A stretch of DNA of 64,000 nucleotides from Desulfobacterales bacterium (GTDB taxonomy: Bacteria > Desulfobacterota > Desulfobacteria > Desulfobacterales > Desulfosarcinaceae), in assembly GCA_016218685.1 (NCBI GenBank), contig JACRDD010000035.1, positions 30,994 through 94,993 on the forward strand. The letters run 5' to 3'. How positions within the stretch are numbered: the first letter of the stretch is position 1; each line of letters begins with the position of its first letter. This document shows, one piece after another, positions 17,089-25,423 of this stretch. A program made the translations under genes and the position numbers. The notes beneath the pieces are model-generated. The model was not told the DNA's origin. It saw only the letters and a list, made by a program, of their open reading frames with translations, and made no database searches.

Positions 17089-17122
17089 ACCGACCAATCA
17101 GTCGGTAATGCGACCGGTTGGT
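17089..17122. promoter_or_regulatory. Palindromic operator, probable TetR-family binding site
   Basis: ACCGACCAATCAGTCGGT is a perfect 6-bp palindrome around a 6-base centre. Overlapping it, ACCAATCAGTC (17093-17103) and GACCGGTTGGT (17112-17122) form a larger inverted repeat matching at 9 of 11 positions. The architecture suits two TetR dimers, just after the -10. Confidence 0.65.
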
Positions 17123-17179
17123 ATGTGGCCTTTCAATGGCCACGCACCGGAATCAATTGAAAAGGAAAAAGGAGGAAGC

Positions 17180-17587
17180 ATGGCTGTCTTCGAAACCAAG
17201 GAAAAGATGCAGGCGGTGCTGGGCGGTCTCTTCGAAAAGTTGTTGGCCGATCCGGAATTCGGTCCCAAGTTTGCCGGGGCCGGCATCACCATCAAGTTCA
17301 ACATCTCCGACCCCACCGCGGGTTTGTGGGTCACGCCCGGGGACGGAAAGCACGGCAAGGTGTTCTGGGACCTGTCCGGCGAGAAGGCCACGGTGGAAAT
17401 GACCCTGAGCGGTGATACTTGCCATAAATTCTGGCTCAAGCAGATCTCCCTGCCCATCGCCCTGGCCAAGGGCTTGATCAAGGCCAAGGGACCGATGCCC
17501 AAGGTCCTCAAGCTGCTGCCCATGCTCGGTCCGGCCTATCAAGCCTATCCCGATTGGGCCCGTTCCCACGATCTGCCCGTCGATTGA
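17180..17587 (+). CDS. SCP2 sterol-carrier domain protein
   Basis: A 135-residue single-domain protein of the SCP2 sterol-carrier superfamily, which binds lipids or fatty acyl-CoA in a hydrophobic pocket. The region FGPKFAGAGITIKFNISDPT followed by ATVEMTLSGDTCHKFWLK fits the SCP2 beta sheet. The start is MAVFETKEKM at 17180 behind AAAGGAGGAAGC; the track start (17108) lies inside the operator. It is the first gene of the TetR-linked operon. Together with the thiolase at 21882 it resembles the two halves of eukaryotic SCP-x, encoded separately. It probably presents the substrate to the acyl-CoA enzymes. Confidence 0.8.
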   Translation: MAVFETKEKMQAVLGGLFEKLLADPEFGPKFAGAGITIKFNISDPTAGLWVTPGDGKHGKVFWDLSGEKATVEMTLSGDTCHKFWLKQISLPIALAKGLIKAKGPMPKVLKLLPMLGPAYQAYPDWARSHDLPVD

Positions 17588-17605
17588 CATCCAGGAGGAG
17601 GAGTT

Positions 17606-18277
17606 ATGGAACGCAGCCTTAAGCAGTACGAAACCGACCGCAAGGAGGCCGTCCGCATCGCGGCGCGCCTGATGCTGGCATCGGGCACCACCACGCCGCG
17701 GGTGGGCGGGGTGGGCGAGTGCACCATCCATACCGTGGAGGACGATTGCGACATTGAAGATATCTGCCAGAAGATGGAAGAGATGGCCGGAATCAAGAAA
17801 AGCTGGGAGTTCTTCCAACGCGATGCGGCCATGGTGCGTGATGCCGATGCCCTGCTGATCACCACCTCGCTGCGCAGTCTGACCGATCCGGCTGACATCA
17901 ACTGCAACATGTGCGGAAAGATGGTGTGCGAATACCTTAAGGAAGAAGAAAAGCTGCCGGCCGACCCGGAGGTGGCTTTCACCGGCCCCCTGTGCACCTT
18001 CAGAGCCGCCAACATCGCCTATGCCGTGGATGGGATGGTTTCGGCCGCCCGTAACCTGGGCATCGACTACGGGGTGTACTGGTCGGTCGGGGCGGCGGCC
18101 CTGCGCATGGGTGTTCTGCCGCGGGCCACAGGATTCGCCCTGGCGGTGGCCATCTCCATCACCGAGAAGAGTCCCTTCCGGGACATCCCGCCCAAATACG
18201 CGGAGATCAACCAGCGGTCGATGAACGATCGCATGATCAACCGTCTGTGGCCCCAATTCAGGTCGATCTACAGCTAA
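17606..18277 (+). CDS. DUF2148 ferredoxin-domain protein, first copy
   Basis: A 223-residue protein of the DUF2148 family (COG4739, 'contains a ferredoxin domain'), whose function is unknown. A cysteine cluster NCNMCGKMVCEYL near residues 99-108 with a later GPLCTFRAANIAYAVDG resembles a Fe-S binding site. No signal peptide or membrane segment is seen, so it is cytoplasmic. GGAGGAG precedes the ATG. It is the first of two tandem, clearly related DUF2148 genes (13 bases apart) inside an acyl-CoA oxidation operon; a role in accepting electrons or in assembling a redox complex is an idea from context only. Confidence 0.8.
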   Translation: MERSLKQYETDRKEAVRIAARLMLASGTTTPRVGGVGECTIHTVEDDCDIEDICQKMEEMAGIKKSWEFFQRDAAMVRDADALLITTSLRSLTDPADINCNMCGKMVCEYLKEEEKLPADPEVAFTGPLCTFRAANIAYAVDGMVSAARNLGIDYGVYWSVGAAALRMGVLPRATGFALAVAISITEKSPFRDIPPKYAEINQRSMNDRMINRLWPQFRSIYS

Positions 18278-18289
18278 CCGGAGGAGAGT

Positions 18290-18940
18290 ATGGCAATCAT
18301 CGAAATGGCCGAAATGGTCAACGCGGGCCTTTCGCGGGCCGTGGAACTGATGGCCCTGGCCGCCCATAACAGCTTTCGCTTCAATGACCGCAACACCGTC
18401 AAGATCATCTCCGTCGGCAGGGAAGAGATGGAGCAGATCGCCGAGTACTGCTTCTCGCTGGGCGACATGTCGCCCCTGGCGGCACGCGACGGGCGCCATC
18501 TGGTGCAATTGATCAAGGAGCCCTGCGCGCTGCTGGTCATCGGCGAAAAGCGCCGTTCGGATTTGAACTACAACTGCGGCGCTTGCGGGTATCGGACCTG
18601 CAAGGAGCTCAACGCCGCCGAGGAAGTGAACTCGCTGACCGCCAACGGGCCCTCGTGCCTGTTCAAGAATGTCAATCTGGGCATCGCCGCCAACGCGGCC
18701 GCCAGCATGGCGCACCGCCTGGGGCTGCACTGCCGGGTCTTCTCCACCCTCGCGTTCTCGGCCCTGGCCCTGCAGATCATCACCGATGTGGACCTGTGCG
18801 TCAGCGTGTCGGTCAGCGCGGCACGGAAAAATCCCTACTTCGACCGCCACGAGTTCTGGACCAAAGAGCACTGGGACGAGATCTTTGCCAAGGAATTTCC
18901 AACCTATCATCGCGGTTTCATCGGCGCGGTGGAAGAGTGA
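18290..18940 (+). CDS. DUF2148 ferredoxin-domain protein, second copy
   Basis: A 216-residue paralogue of the preceding gene. It keeps the same order of features: NYNCGACGYRTCKEL (CxxCGxxxC) near residue 100, then GPSCLFKNVNLGIAANAAAS, and a C-terminal part ending in a charged helix. The two copies differ enough that they may form a heterodimer rather than being redundant. GGAGGAG precedes the ATG. Function is unknown; it lies immediately before the acyl-CoA ligase gene. Confidence 0.8.
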   Translation: MAIIEMAEMVNAGLSRAVELMALAAHNSFRFNDRNTVKIISVGREEMEQIAEYCFSLGDMSPLAARDGRHLVQLIKEPCALLVIGEKRRSDLNYNCGACGYRTCKELNAAEEVNSLTANGPSCLFKNVNLGIAANAAASMAHRLGLHCRVFSTLAFSALALQIITDVDLCVSVSVSAARKNPYFDRHEFWTKEHWDEIFAKEFPTYHRGFIGAVEE

Positions 18941-18964
18941 TCAACGTTTGCAAGCGAGGTAACC

Positions 18965-20572
18965 ATGTCATCCAATGCCTATTTGAACCAAGCGATCGTT
19001 TCGCATTTGATCGAGATGAAGGCCGAGGAGCATCCGGATCAGGAGATTTTCGTGTTCGAGAATGGCGACAGCGCGCCTGACGTCCTGACCTACAGCCGCC
19101 TGCACGAGAACGCCAACCGCGTCGCGCGGCTGATGTTGGACAGCGGCCTGTCCAAGGGCGATACCTATGCCGTGTTCATGCGCAACCATGCCGAATTCGT
19201 GTACGCTTTTTTGGCCGGACCGGTGATCGGCGCGATCCTGGTGCCCATCGATCCGCGCAGCCGGGGTGAGCGCCTGCGATTCCTGCTCGGCCATGCCAAT
19301 GCCAAAGCAGTGTTCGTCAGCGGCGAACTGCTGCCCCAGCTCGAAGAGGTCTTGCCCCAGACGCCCGGGGTCCGGAAAGTCTTCGTCGCCTGGCGCAAAG
19401 AACAGAATCTGGCCGTCTCCGATCGGCATCCGGCCCTCAACGAAGCCCTCGAGAAGCCCTCCTGGGAGCGCGTCCGGCAGCAGATTATGGACGTGCGCCA
19501 CCCCATGGAGATCATCTACACCTCCGGCACCACCGGCGACCCCAAGGGGGTCACCATCCGCAACAACCGCTTCGGCATGTACAACATCGTGACCAAGCTG
19601 GTGTGGAAGTACAAACCGTCCGATGTTTTATACACCGGCCTGTCGCTGACCCACGGCAACGCCCAGGCGGTCACGCTGTTTCCCGCCATCGGCGCGGGCA
19701 TCAAGGCGGTTTTCTCGGCCCGCTTCACCAAAAGCCGGATCTGGGACATCTGCCGCACCTACGGCTGCACCAGCTTTTCGCTGCTGGGCGGCATGATGGC
19801 GGGCATCTTCAATGAGCCGCCCCGGCCCAGCGACGCAGACAATCCGGTGCAAACCGTGATCAGTGCGGGAACGCCGGCCGCCATCTGGGAAGAGTTCGAG
19901 CGACGCTTCTCCGTGCGGATTCTGGAGTGGTACGGCGCCGTGGAGGGCGGTTTTGCTTACAAGCCGCCCGGGGTCGGGCCGGTGGGCTCTTTCGGTAAAC
20001 CGATCCCCGGCATGATGGAATTCAAGGTGGTCGACGAGTACGACCAGCCGGTGCCGCCTGGCGATTCGGGCGAACTGATCTGCCGCATGACCAAGGGGGA
20101 TACCAAGGTCGATTACCTGGATAACAAGTCGGCTTCCGAAGAGAAGACCCGCGGCGGCTGGCTGCGCACGGGAGATATCGTCAGCAAAGACGAAAACGGC
20201 TGGTATTTCTTCCGCCACCGCAAGGGCAGTGAACTGCGCCGGGCCGGAGACTTCATCCAGCCCGACCACATTGAACGGGTGATCGGCGGTCATCCGGCCG
20301 TCAGCGAGGTGTGCGTCTACGGCATCCCGGCGGCCTCCGGGGCTCCCGGCGAAAGCGACCTGGTGGCGGCCGTGGCGGTTTTCGACGGCGCCCGCATCGA
20401 TCCGGTTTCGATCTTCGATACATGCCGCCGGCAACTGGAACCCAACTTCATCCCCACCTTCCTGCAGATCGTGGAAGAGATCCCCAAGACCATTTCGGAA
20501 AAGGCCCTCGACCGGGTGCTGCGCCAGCAGTTCTCCCCGTCGGCGCCCAATGTGTTCGCGTTCGCAAAATGA
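18965..20572 (+). CDS. AMP-binding acyl-CoA ligase (CaiC-like)
   Basis: A 535-residue ANL-superfamily ligase that would activate the pathway's acid to its CoA thioester. Seen are YTSGTTGDPKGVTIRNNRF (P-loop), EWYGAVEGGF, GGWLRTGDIVSKDENGWYFF and the C-terminal PKTISEKALDRVL with the catalytic lysine. Closest resemblance is to the carnitine/crotonobetaine-CoA ligase type, which does not fix the substrate. It follows the second DUF2148 gene by 24 bases and precedes the dehydrogenase, giving the order ligase, dehydrogenase, thiolase of a beta-oxidation-like pathway. Confidence 0.88.
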   Translation: MSSNAYLNQAIVSHLIEMKAEEHPDQEIFVFENGDSAPDVLTYSRLHENANRVARLMLDSGLSKGDTYAVFMRNHAEFVYAFLAGPVIGAILVPIDPRSRGERLRFLLGHANAKAVFVSGELLPQLEEVLPQTPGVRKVFVAWRKEQNLAVSDRHPALNEALEKPSWERVRQQIMDVRHPMEIIYTSGTTGDPKGVTIRNNRFGMYNIVTKLVWKYKPSDVLYTGLSLTHGNAQAVTLFPAIGAGIKAVFSARFTKSRIWDICRTYGCTSFSLLGGMMAGIFNEPPRPSDADNPVQTVISAGTPAAIWEEFERRFSVRILEWYGAVEGGFAYKPPGVGPVGSFGKPIPGMMEFKVVDEYDQPVPPGDSGELICRMTKGDTKVDYLDNKSASEEKTRGGWLRTGDIVSKDENGWYFFRHRKGSELRRAGDFIQPDHIERVIGGHPAVSEVCVYGIPAASGAPGESDLVAAVAVFDGARIDPVSIFDTCRRQLEPNFIPTFLQIVEEIPKTISEKALDRVLRQQFSPSAPNVFAFAK

Positions 20573-20603
20573 AAACGCCGAGCGTTACGGAAGGAGCACT
20601 CCC

Positions 20604-21827
20604 ATGAACGGATACAATGAATTGAACATGGAGCTGACCAAGCCCCAGATCGCCATGAAAGAGGAGACCCGCCGCTTCGCCAAGGAGGTGCTGCGGCCGG
20701 CCAGCATCGAGCTGGACAAGCTGCACGACCCGGCCGAAGTCATCAAAAGTCCTGTCTTCCGGCGCACTATGCAGCAGGGCTATGAGCTGGGCTACCACAC
20801 CATCTTCCTGCCCGACACCTACGGCGGTCTGGCCACCGACCCCATAGAGACCAACATCATCCTGGAAGAACTGGGCTGGGGCAGCGCGGACTTCGCCGTC
20901 GGCCTGGGCGTGGCCTGTTTTCCGGCCTTTTTCGCCTCCATGGTGCCCAACGAGCGCCTGATCGAAGAAATTATCGAGCCTTTCTGCCAATGCACGGACG
21001 CGTCGATCATCGGCTGCTGGGGCATTACCGAGCCGGACCACGGCACCGACATCCTCTGCCCCTTTACCGACAGCTTCCACAATCCGAAGATCTCCGGGCA
21101 GACCCGGGCCCGGCTGGATGGCGATGAATACGTCATCGACGGCCAGAAGGCGGCCTGGGTCTCCAACGGCACCATCGCCACCCATTGCCTGCTGTTTCCC
21201 CACATCGATCCGTCCATGGGCATGGCCGGCGGCGGCATTTGCGTAGTGCCGCTGGATTTGCCGGGGGTCAAAAGGGGGCGGCCGCTGGACAAGCTGGGCC
21301 AGCGTGCCCTGAATCAGGGGGAGATTTTCTTCGACGGGGTGCGCATTCCCCGGGAGTACATGCTGGTCGAGCCCGACAGCTACGAGTCGATGCTGGACAT
21401 CACCCTTTCCACGGCCAACGCGGGCATGAGCGCCATCTTCGTCGGCCTGGCGCGGGCCGCTTATGAGGAGGCCCTGGCGTACGCCAAGCAGCGCGTCCAG
21501 GGCGGCAAGACGTTATTCGAGCACCAGATGATCAAGCACAAACTCTTTTCCATGTTCATGAAGATCGAGGCGGCGCGCGCCCTGTCGCGCTCGGCCATGA
21601 TCTTCAACTACAACAACACCCCGCCGATGATCCAGTACTCCATCGCCGCCAAAGTGTTCAGTACCAATACGGCCTTCGAAGTGGCCAGCGAGGCGGTACA
21701 GATCTACGGAGGCAACGGTGTGAGCCGCGATTACGTGCCGGAGAAGTTCTTCCGGGATGCTCGGGCGAGCATGATCGAGGACGGGGCCAACGATTCGCTC
21801 ATGATCACGGCGGCTCACCACTTGTAG
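20604..21827 (+). CDS. Acyl-CoA dehydrogenase with altered catalytic motif
   Basis: A 407-residue flavoprotein of the acyl-CoA dehydrogenase family; the FAD-binding loop CWGITEPDHGTD and the C-terminal QIYGGNGVSRDYVPEKFFRD are clear. At the position of the usual YEGT (catalytic Glu in MCAD-type enzymes) this protein reads IEDGAND, so the base is Asp or a shifted Glu. That can mean an unusual substrate, for example a cyclic acyl-CoA, or altered chemistry. The start is MNGYNELN (20604) after GGAAGGAG; the 18 upstream codons in the track overlap the ligase gene. It lies in the TetR-linked operon. Confidence 0.88.
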   Translation: MNGYNELNMELTKPQIAMKEETRRFAKEVLRPASIELDKLHDPAEVIKSPVFRRTMQQGYELGYHTIFLPDTYGGLATDPIETNIILEELGWGSADFAVGLGVACFPAFFASMVPNERLIEEIIEPFCQCTDASIIGCWGITEPDHGTDILCPFTDSFHNPKISGQTRARLDGDEYVIDGQKAAWVSNGTIATHCLLFPHIDPSMGMAGGGICVVPLDLPGVKRGRPLDKLGQRALNQGEIFFDGVRIPREYMLVEPDSYESMLDITLSTANAGMSAIFVGLARAAYEEALAYAKQRVQGGKTLFEHQMIKHKLFSMFMKIEAARALSRSAMIFNYNNTPPMIQYSIAAKVFSTNTAFEVASEAVQIYGGNGVSRDYVPEKFFRDARASMIEDGANDSLMITAAHHL

Positions 21828-21881
21828 CATACAGAGGCGGGCCGATCGCGATTCGGCCTCCGCCTGCAAGAGGAGATATCC

Positions 21882-23120
21882 ATGAACGACATTTTCATCA
21901 TCGGCCTGGGAATGCTGCGCTTCGGAAAATATCCCGACCGCGATGTGCGCGACATGGCCCACGAGGCCGTCCGCCTGGCCCTGGCCGACGCCGGGCTGGT
22001 CAAGGAAGATATCCAGGCGGCCTTTTTCGCCAATACGTTCTGGGGCATGTTCGCCAACCAGCACTCCATCCGCGGCCAGGTAATCCTGCGCTCCATGGGC
22101 ATCCAGGCCATTCCGGTCACCAACGTTGAAAACGCCTGTGCCGGGGCCGCAACCGCCCTGCATATGGCTTATACCGGCATCCGCGCGGGCATGTATGAGG
22201 TGGCCCTGGCCGTGGGATCGGAGAAGATCACCCATCCCAACAAGGCACTATCGCTGGGCGCCTACGCCTCGTGCATGGACGTGGGCAACTTCGAAGCCCA
22301 CATCCAAATGATCGAACGGACCGGCCGCTCGCTCGCGGTCGAGATTCCGCCGGACCAGAGCCCGCCCGGCGAAGGCCGCAGCATTTTCATGGACGCCTAT
22401 GCCATGGGCGCCCGCTGGCATATGAGCCGCTTCGGATCGACCCAGCGGCAGTTGGCCGCGATTTGCGCCAAGAACCACTTTCACGGATCGCTCAACCCCA
22501 TGTCTCAGTACCAGACCGATATGACGGTCGAGCAGGTGCTGGCCGACAAACCTGTGGCCTATCCGCTCACCCGCGCCATGTGCGCACCGATAGGCGACGG
22601 GGCGGCCGCAGCCATCGTCTGCTCGGCGTCCTACCTGAAAAAATTGAAAAACGCGCGCCCCATCAAGATCCGCGCCTCGGTGCTGGGCACCGGCACCGAT
22701 CGCGAACTGGACGGCCAGGACATCGGCGAGCGGCTGGCTCACCAAGCCTATGCCATGGCCGGCGTGGGCCCGGCCGACATCAGCCTGGCCGAGTTGCACG
22801 ACGCCACCGCCTATGGCGAACTGCACCAAACCGAGGCCATGGGGTTTTGCCCGCCCGGCGGAGGGGGGCCCTGGGCCGAAACCGGCGCCACCCGCCTGGG
22901 TGGTAAACAGCCGGTGAACACCAGCGGGGGCCTGGAGTGCCGCGGTCATCCCATCGGGGCGTCGGGCCTGGCCCAAATCTATGAAATCGGACTTCAACTG
23001 CGCGGCGCGGCCGGCCGTCGCCAGGTGGAAGGCGCCCGGTTGGGCCTGGCCGAAAACGGCGGCGGCAACATCGGCGTGGAAGAGGCGGCCATGTGCATCC
23101 ATATTCTGGAAAAAGCCTGA
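21882..23120 (+). CDS. Thiolase-family acyltransferase (SCP-x type)
   Basis: A 412-residue thiolase-like enzyme for CoA-dependent cleavage of a 3-ketoacyl-CoA. The nucleophile region is VENACAGAATALHMA, the catalytic His region ELHDATAYGE, and the C-terminal motif GGLECRGHPIGASGLAQI contains the second Cys and the GHPxGxxG loop. The HDA rather than NEA motif places it with SCP-x-type or lipid-transfer thiolases, in keeping with the SCP2 gene at the start of the operon. GAGGAGATATCC precedes the ATG. Confidence 0.88.
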   Translation: MNDIFIIGLGMLRFGKYPDRDVRDMAHEAVRLALADAGLVKEDIQAAFFANTFWGMFANQHSIRGQVILRSMGIQAIPVTNVENACAGAATALHMAYTGIRAGMYEVALAVGSEKITHPNKALSLGAYASCMDVGNFEAHIQMIERTGRSLAVEIPPDQSPPGEGRSIFMDAYAMGARWHMSRFGSTQRQLAAICAKNHFHGSLNPMSQYQTDMTVEQVLADKPVAYPLTRAMCAPIGDGAAAAIVCSASYLKKLKNARPIKIRASVLGTGTDRELDGQDIGERLAHQAYAMAGVGPADISLAELHDATAYGELHQTEAMGFCPPGGGGPWAETGATRLGGKQPVNTSGGLECRGHPIGASGLAQIYEIGLQLRGAAGRRQVEGARLGLAENGGGNIGVEEAAMCIHILEKA

Positions 23121-23251
23121 CAGTCTGCTAACTAGACTTTAGTGTACGGCCCAAATACAGGGGGGGGGCGATGGCGGACATCGCTCCCTGTATGGTCCAA
23201 TCCCGCTCCTTGAAAACCATAGATAACATTGTTCATCATCATGAGGTGGAT

Positions 23252-24046
23252 GTGGAGAAAAGCATTTTCATCACCGGTGCGGCATCGGGTATCGGCAAAG
23301 AGACGGCCCTGCTTTTCGCCCGCAAGGGATGGTTCGTGGGCGCCGTCGATGTGAGCGAAGCGGCCTTGAAGCAATTGGGAGAGCAAATCGGCGGAGGCAA
23401 TGTTCTTCTCAAAGTCGCGGATGTCACCCGGCCGGAGAGCCTCAGGCAGGCTGCGGCGGCCGTCGGCCAAAGAACCGGCGGTCGGCTGGACATCCTGTTC
23501 AACAATGCCGGCACGCTCGCCATGGGGCATCACCAGACCATTGCTCTGGAAAAACAGAGAGGCATCGTCGAGGTCAATCTGCTGGGGGTTCTCAACGGAA
23601 TCGCCGTCTGCCTTGACCTGTTGAAAGGGACGGCGGGGGCGCGCATCATCAATATGTCTTCGGCCTCGGCCTTGTACGGCACGCCTGAACTGGCCGTCTA
23701 CTCCGCGACCAAGGCGGCCGTCAAGGCGCTGACCGAAGCGTTGAACATCGAGTTCGAACCGCTGGGCATTCACGTCTGCGACATCATGGCGCCCTTTGTC
23801 CGCACGCCTATGATTGTGCAGGCCGCCGTCGCGGCCACCAGCGTCAAGCGTTTGGGGATTCATCTCCGCCCCCAGGAGGTGGCCCACGTGGTTTGGCAAG
23901 CCGCGCACGGCAAAAAGCTGCATTGGGAGGTAGGTTTCATGATGCGTCTGCTGCGCTGGGCGGTCATGCTTTTTCCGTTTGCCCAACGGCCGATGGTTAA
24001 AATGCTGGGCTTTTCTTCAGCGGCTGGGAAGGGAGGCGCTCATTGA
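23252..24046 (+). CDS. Short-chain dehydrogenase/reductase
   Basis: A classical SDR of about 264 residues using NAD(P)H. Visible are TGAASGIG (cofactor), FNNAG, and the catalytic S...YxxxK as MSSASAL and VYSATKAA. The C-terminal part MMRLLRWAVMLFPFAQ is hydrophobic, suggesting membrane association. The track start at 23171 has no clear ribosome site; GTG 23252 follows GAGGTGG and sits directly before the fold (VEKSIFITG), so I prefer it. It follows the thiolase by about 130 bases and could be the last intact gene of the operon. Substrate unknown. Confidence 0.8.
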   Translation: MEKSIFITGAASGIGKETALLFARKGWFVGAVDVSEAALKQLGEQIGGGNVLLKVADVTRPESLRQAAAAVGQRTGGRLDILFNNAGTLAMGHHQTIALEKQRGIVEVNLLGVLNGIAVCLDLLKGTAGARIINMSSASALYGTPELAVYSATKAAVKALTEALNIEFEPLGIHVCDIMAPFVRTPMIVQAAVAATSVKRLGIHLRPQEVAHVVWQAAHGKKLHWEVGFMMRLLRWAVMLFPFAQRPMVKMLGFSSAAGKGGAH

Positions 24047-24372
24047 AGCATCTTCTGATCACCGGGATCTCCGGTTATATCGGCCGCGCACTGGCCCTGG
24101 CGCTGGCCGACGACCCATCGGTGGAGTGGGTGCCATACCGGTGGCTGTGCATGCTCAACCATGTCGCCTGGACGCTGCGGAAATACCTCCCTTTACCCTG
24201 GCCGTTTGCTGAAACCATCGGTTGTGCGTCCACCCAACAACGCATCCAGCGCTTCAATGACCACGCCCGCTACAGTGCTGTCGTGTTCCGTTGCGTACCT
24301 TTGGACTCTCTCGGCCAGTCGGCAGGGAATGTTGATGATAATTTGCTTGGTTTCGTCAGAGCATTTGATTGA
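24043..24372 (+). pseudogene. Truncated SDR/NAD-epimerase gene, 5' remnant
   Basis: A TTG codon overlapping the preceding stop, with GGGAGG upstream, opens a frame starting MKHLLITGISGYIGRALALA. This is a textbook N-terminus of an extended SDR (GxxGxIG). After about 30 codons (near 24130) the similarity ends and the frame runs into unrelated sequence, stopping at 109 codons. The rest of the gene is missing. The break coincides with a drop in GC content and with minus-strand DUF2889 and RHH genes, pointing to an insertion or deletion. Confidence 0.65.
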
Positions 24373-24390
24373 ATCAGGTTGATTTGACAA
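24193..24390 (-). CDS. Small ribbon-helix-helix (RHH) domain protein
   Basis: A 65-residue protein whose segment KQIIINIPCRLAERVQRYAT then AGVVIEALDALL has the strand-helix-helix pattern of CopG/MetJ-type DNA-binding proteins, as in many antitoxins. The start is TTG at 24390, eight bases after AGAGGA on the minus strand, which overlaps the end of the DUF2889 gene, so the two are probably co-transcribed. No toxin gene is seen next to it. It lies in the AT-richer segment after the truncated SDR gene. Confidence 0.6.
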   Translation of the reverse strand: MSNQPDSIKCSDETKQIIINIPCRLAERVQRYATEHDSTVAGVVIEALDALLGGRTTDGFSKRPG

Positions 24391-24403
24391 AAATTAAATC
24401 CTC

Positions 24404-24943
24404 TCAGTTGATATCGTTTTCGGCATCTTTAAGCTGGCGCATCAAGGGGCCATCTGAACGCCACACCCAACAGGTATTTTCCATCTTCTGTCCGATAATT
24501 CCTGGAGCCTTAAATTTTCGATCCATACCGCTGAAGACCCCCTGGAATGCCGCTGGTGCCATGGCGGTCAGTAGGGCCACCAAATGAACGCATCCCTTAA
24601 CACCACCAACAAGGCTTTTCACCTTTGATGTGAACCCGGAAACGATTTGCATTCCCTTAATAGGGTCAAGGCATTTGATCGTTTCGATGCAATATTCATT
24701 CGGAAGCGTTGGCATCTCAACCTCGATATCCTCGATAAGAAGGTCGAGCCCCTTCACCAGCATCCTTATGGTCATATGGTGAATGGTTCCAGGGGATCGG
24801 AGCCCTACAGGTCCATACGAATCAGCCAGGCGATCATCTTTCAAAACACCTTCGACGATGAAGGTATCATGGGAACATTTGTAAGTGGCACATTGTATCT
24901 TTCGCGTGTGGATTTTTTGGGCCGTCTTTTTATCGAAATTCAT
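24404..24943 (-). CDS. DUF2889 family protein
   Basis: A 179-residue protein resembling the DUF2889 family: an N-terminal HTRKIQCATYKCS, a central IHHMTIRMLVKGLDLLIEDI and the conserved GGVKGCVHLVALLTAMAPAA. The family's function is not established; some members occur near beta-oxidation genes. The start is ATG 24943 with GGAG eight bases upstream. It is more AT-rich and has different codon use from the neighbouring operon, suggesting transfer. Confidence 0.7.
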   Translation of the reverse strand: MNFDKKTAQKIHTRKIQCATYKCSHDTFIVEGVLKDDRLADSYGPVGLRSPGTIHHMTIRMLVKGLDLLIEDIEVEMPTLPNEYCIETIKCLDPIKGMQIVSGFTSKVKSLVGGVKGCVHLVALLTAMAPAAFQGVFSGMDRKFKAPGIIGQKMENTCWVWRSDGPLMRQLKDAENDIN

Positions 24944-25137
24944 CCTGTAACTCCGGTTGCTTCAAACCTGCTGGTAATCAGTCCTTGGAACGCCCATCGA
25001 TTGAAATTTATTATCGGCTCTCTCAATTGTAGCACGTTGGGTCCCATATCATTGCATTAGATTTTTTAATCAACGGGCGGCCGTTTAGGTGTTAAGCGCT
25101 TTGACGGGGATGTGTAAGAATTCTTGGCGTAAACGGG

Positions 25138-25359
25138 TTGACTGGCAATCAGCTAATAGTTGCATCCATTATGAACGGGGAACAGCTTGTGATGTTCCTG
25201 ATGGAACACGGTATTGCCATCGCTCAACGCCCGATCTGTTTGAGATTGACGAAAAATATGCGGCAGGAGGCTGGATTGAAAGAGGACGAAAAGGTTCAAA
25301 TTCACGGGTTGGTTGCGAAGCACCTTGAGGATTTTGCAGGGCAGCTTGCCGCCTTTTAA
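25138..25359 (+). CDS. Doubtful small hypothetical protein
   Basis: A 73-codon frame with a TTG start and no good ribosome site. The segment ICLRLTKNMRQEAGLKEDEK followed by VQIHGLVAKHL has a protein-like amphipathic character, so it may be the end of a decayed gene rather than noise. I do not recognise a family. Confidence 0.25.
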   Translation: MTGNQLIVASIMNGEQLVMFLMEHGIAIAQRPICLRLTKNMRQEAGLKEDEKVQIHGLVAKHLEDFAGQLAAF

Positions 25360-25392
25360 GGAAAGGTCCTGCCAAAAACGGCGCTTGGGCGG

Positions 25393-25423
25393 TGTGTTCC
25401 GACCGGCGAATGGCCGGAACACA
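25393..25423. repeat. Inverted repeat, possible terminator
   Basis: TGTGTTCCG and CGGAACACA form a perfect 9-bp stem around 13 bases. A T-rich stretch follows on the plus strand at some distance; on the minus strand it is just past the rhodanese gene stop but lacks a T run. Confidence 0.45.

Larger units (their letters stand above)
16871..17179. other. Intergenic stretch with promoter and operator for the SCP2 operon
   Basis: No gene is seen. The first part (16871-17040) has no recognised feature. The second half holds the promoter (17053-17080), the palindromic operator (17089-17122) and the AAAGGAGG ribosome site of the next gene. Confidence 0.7.
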
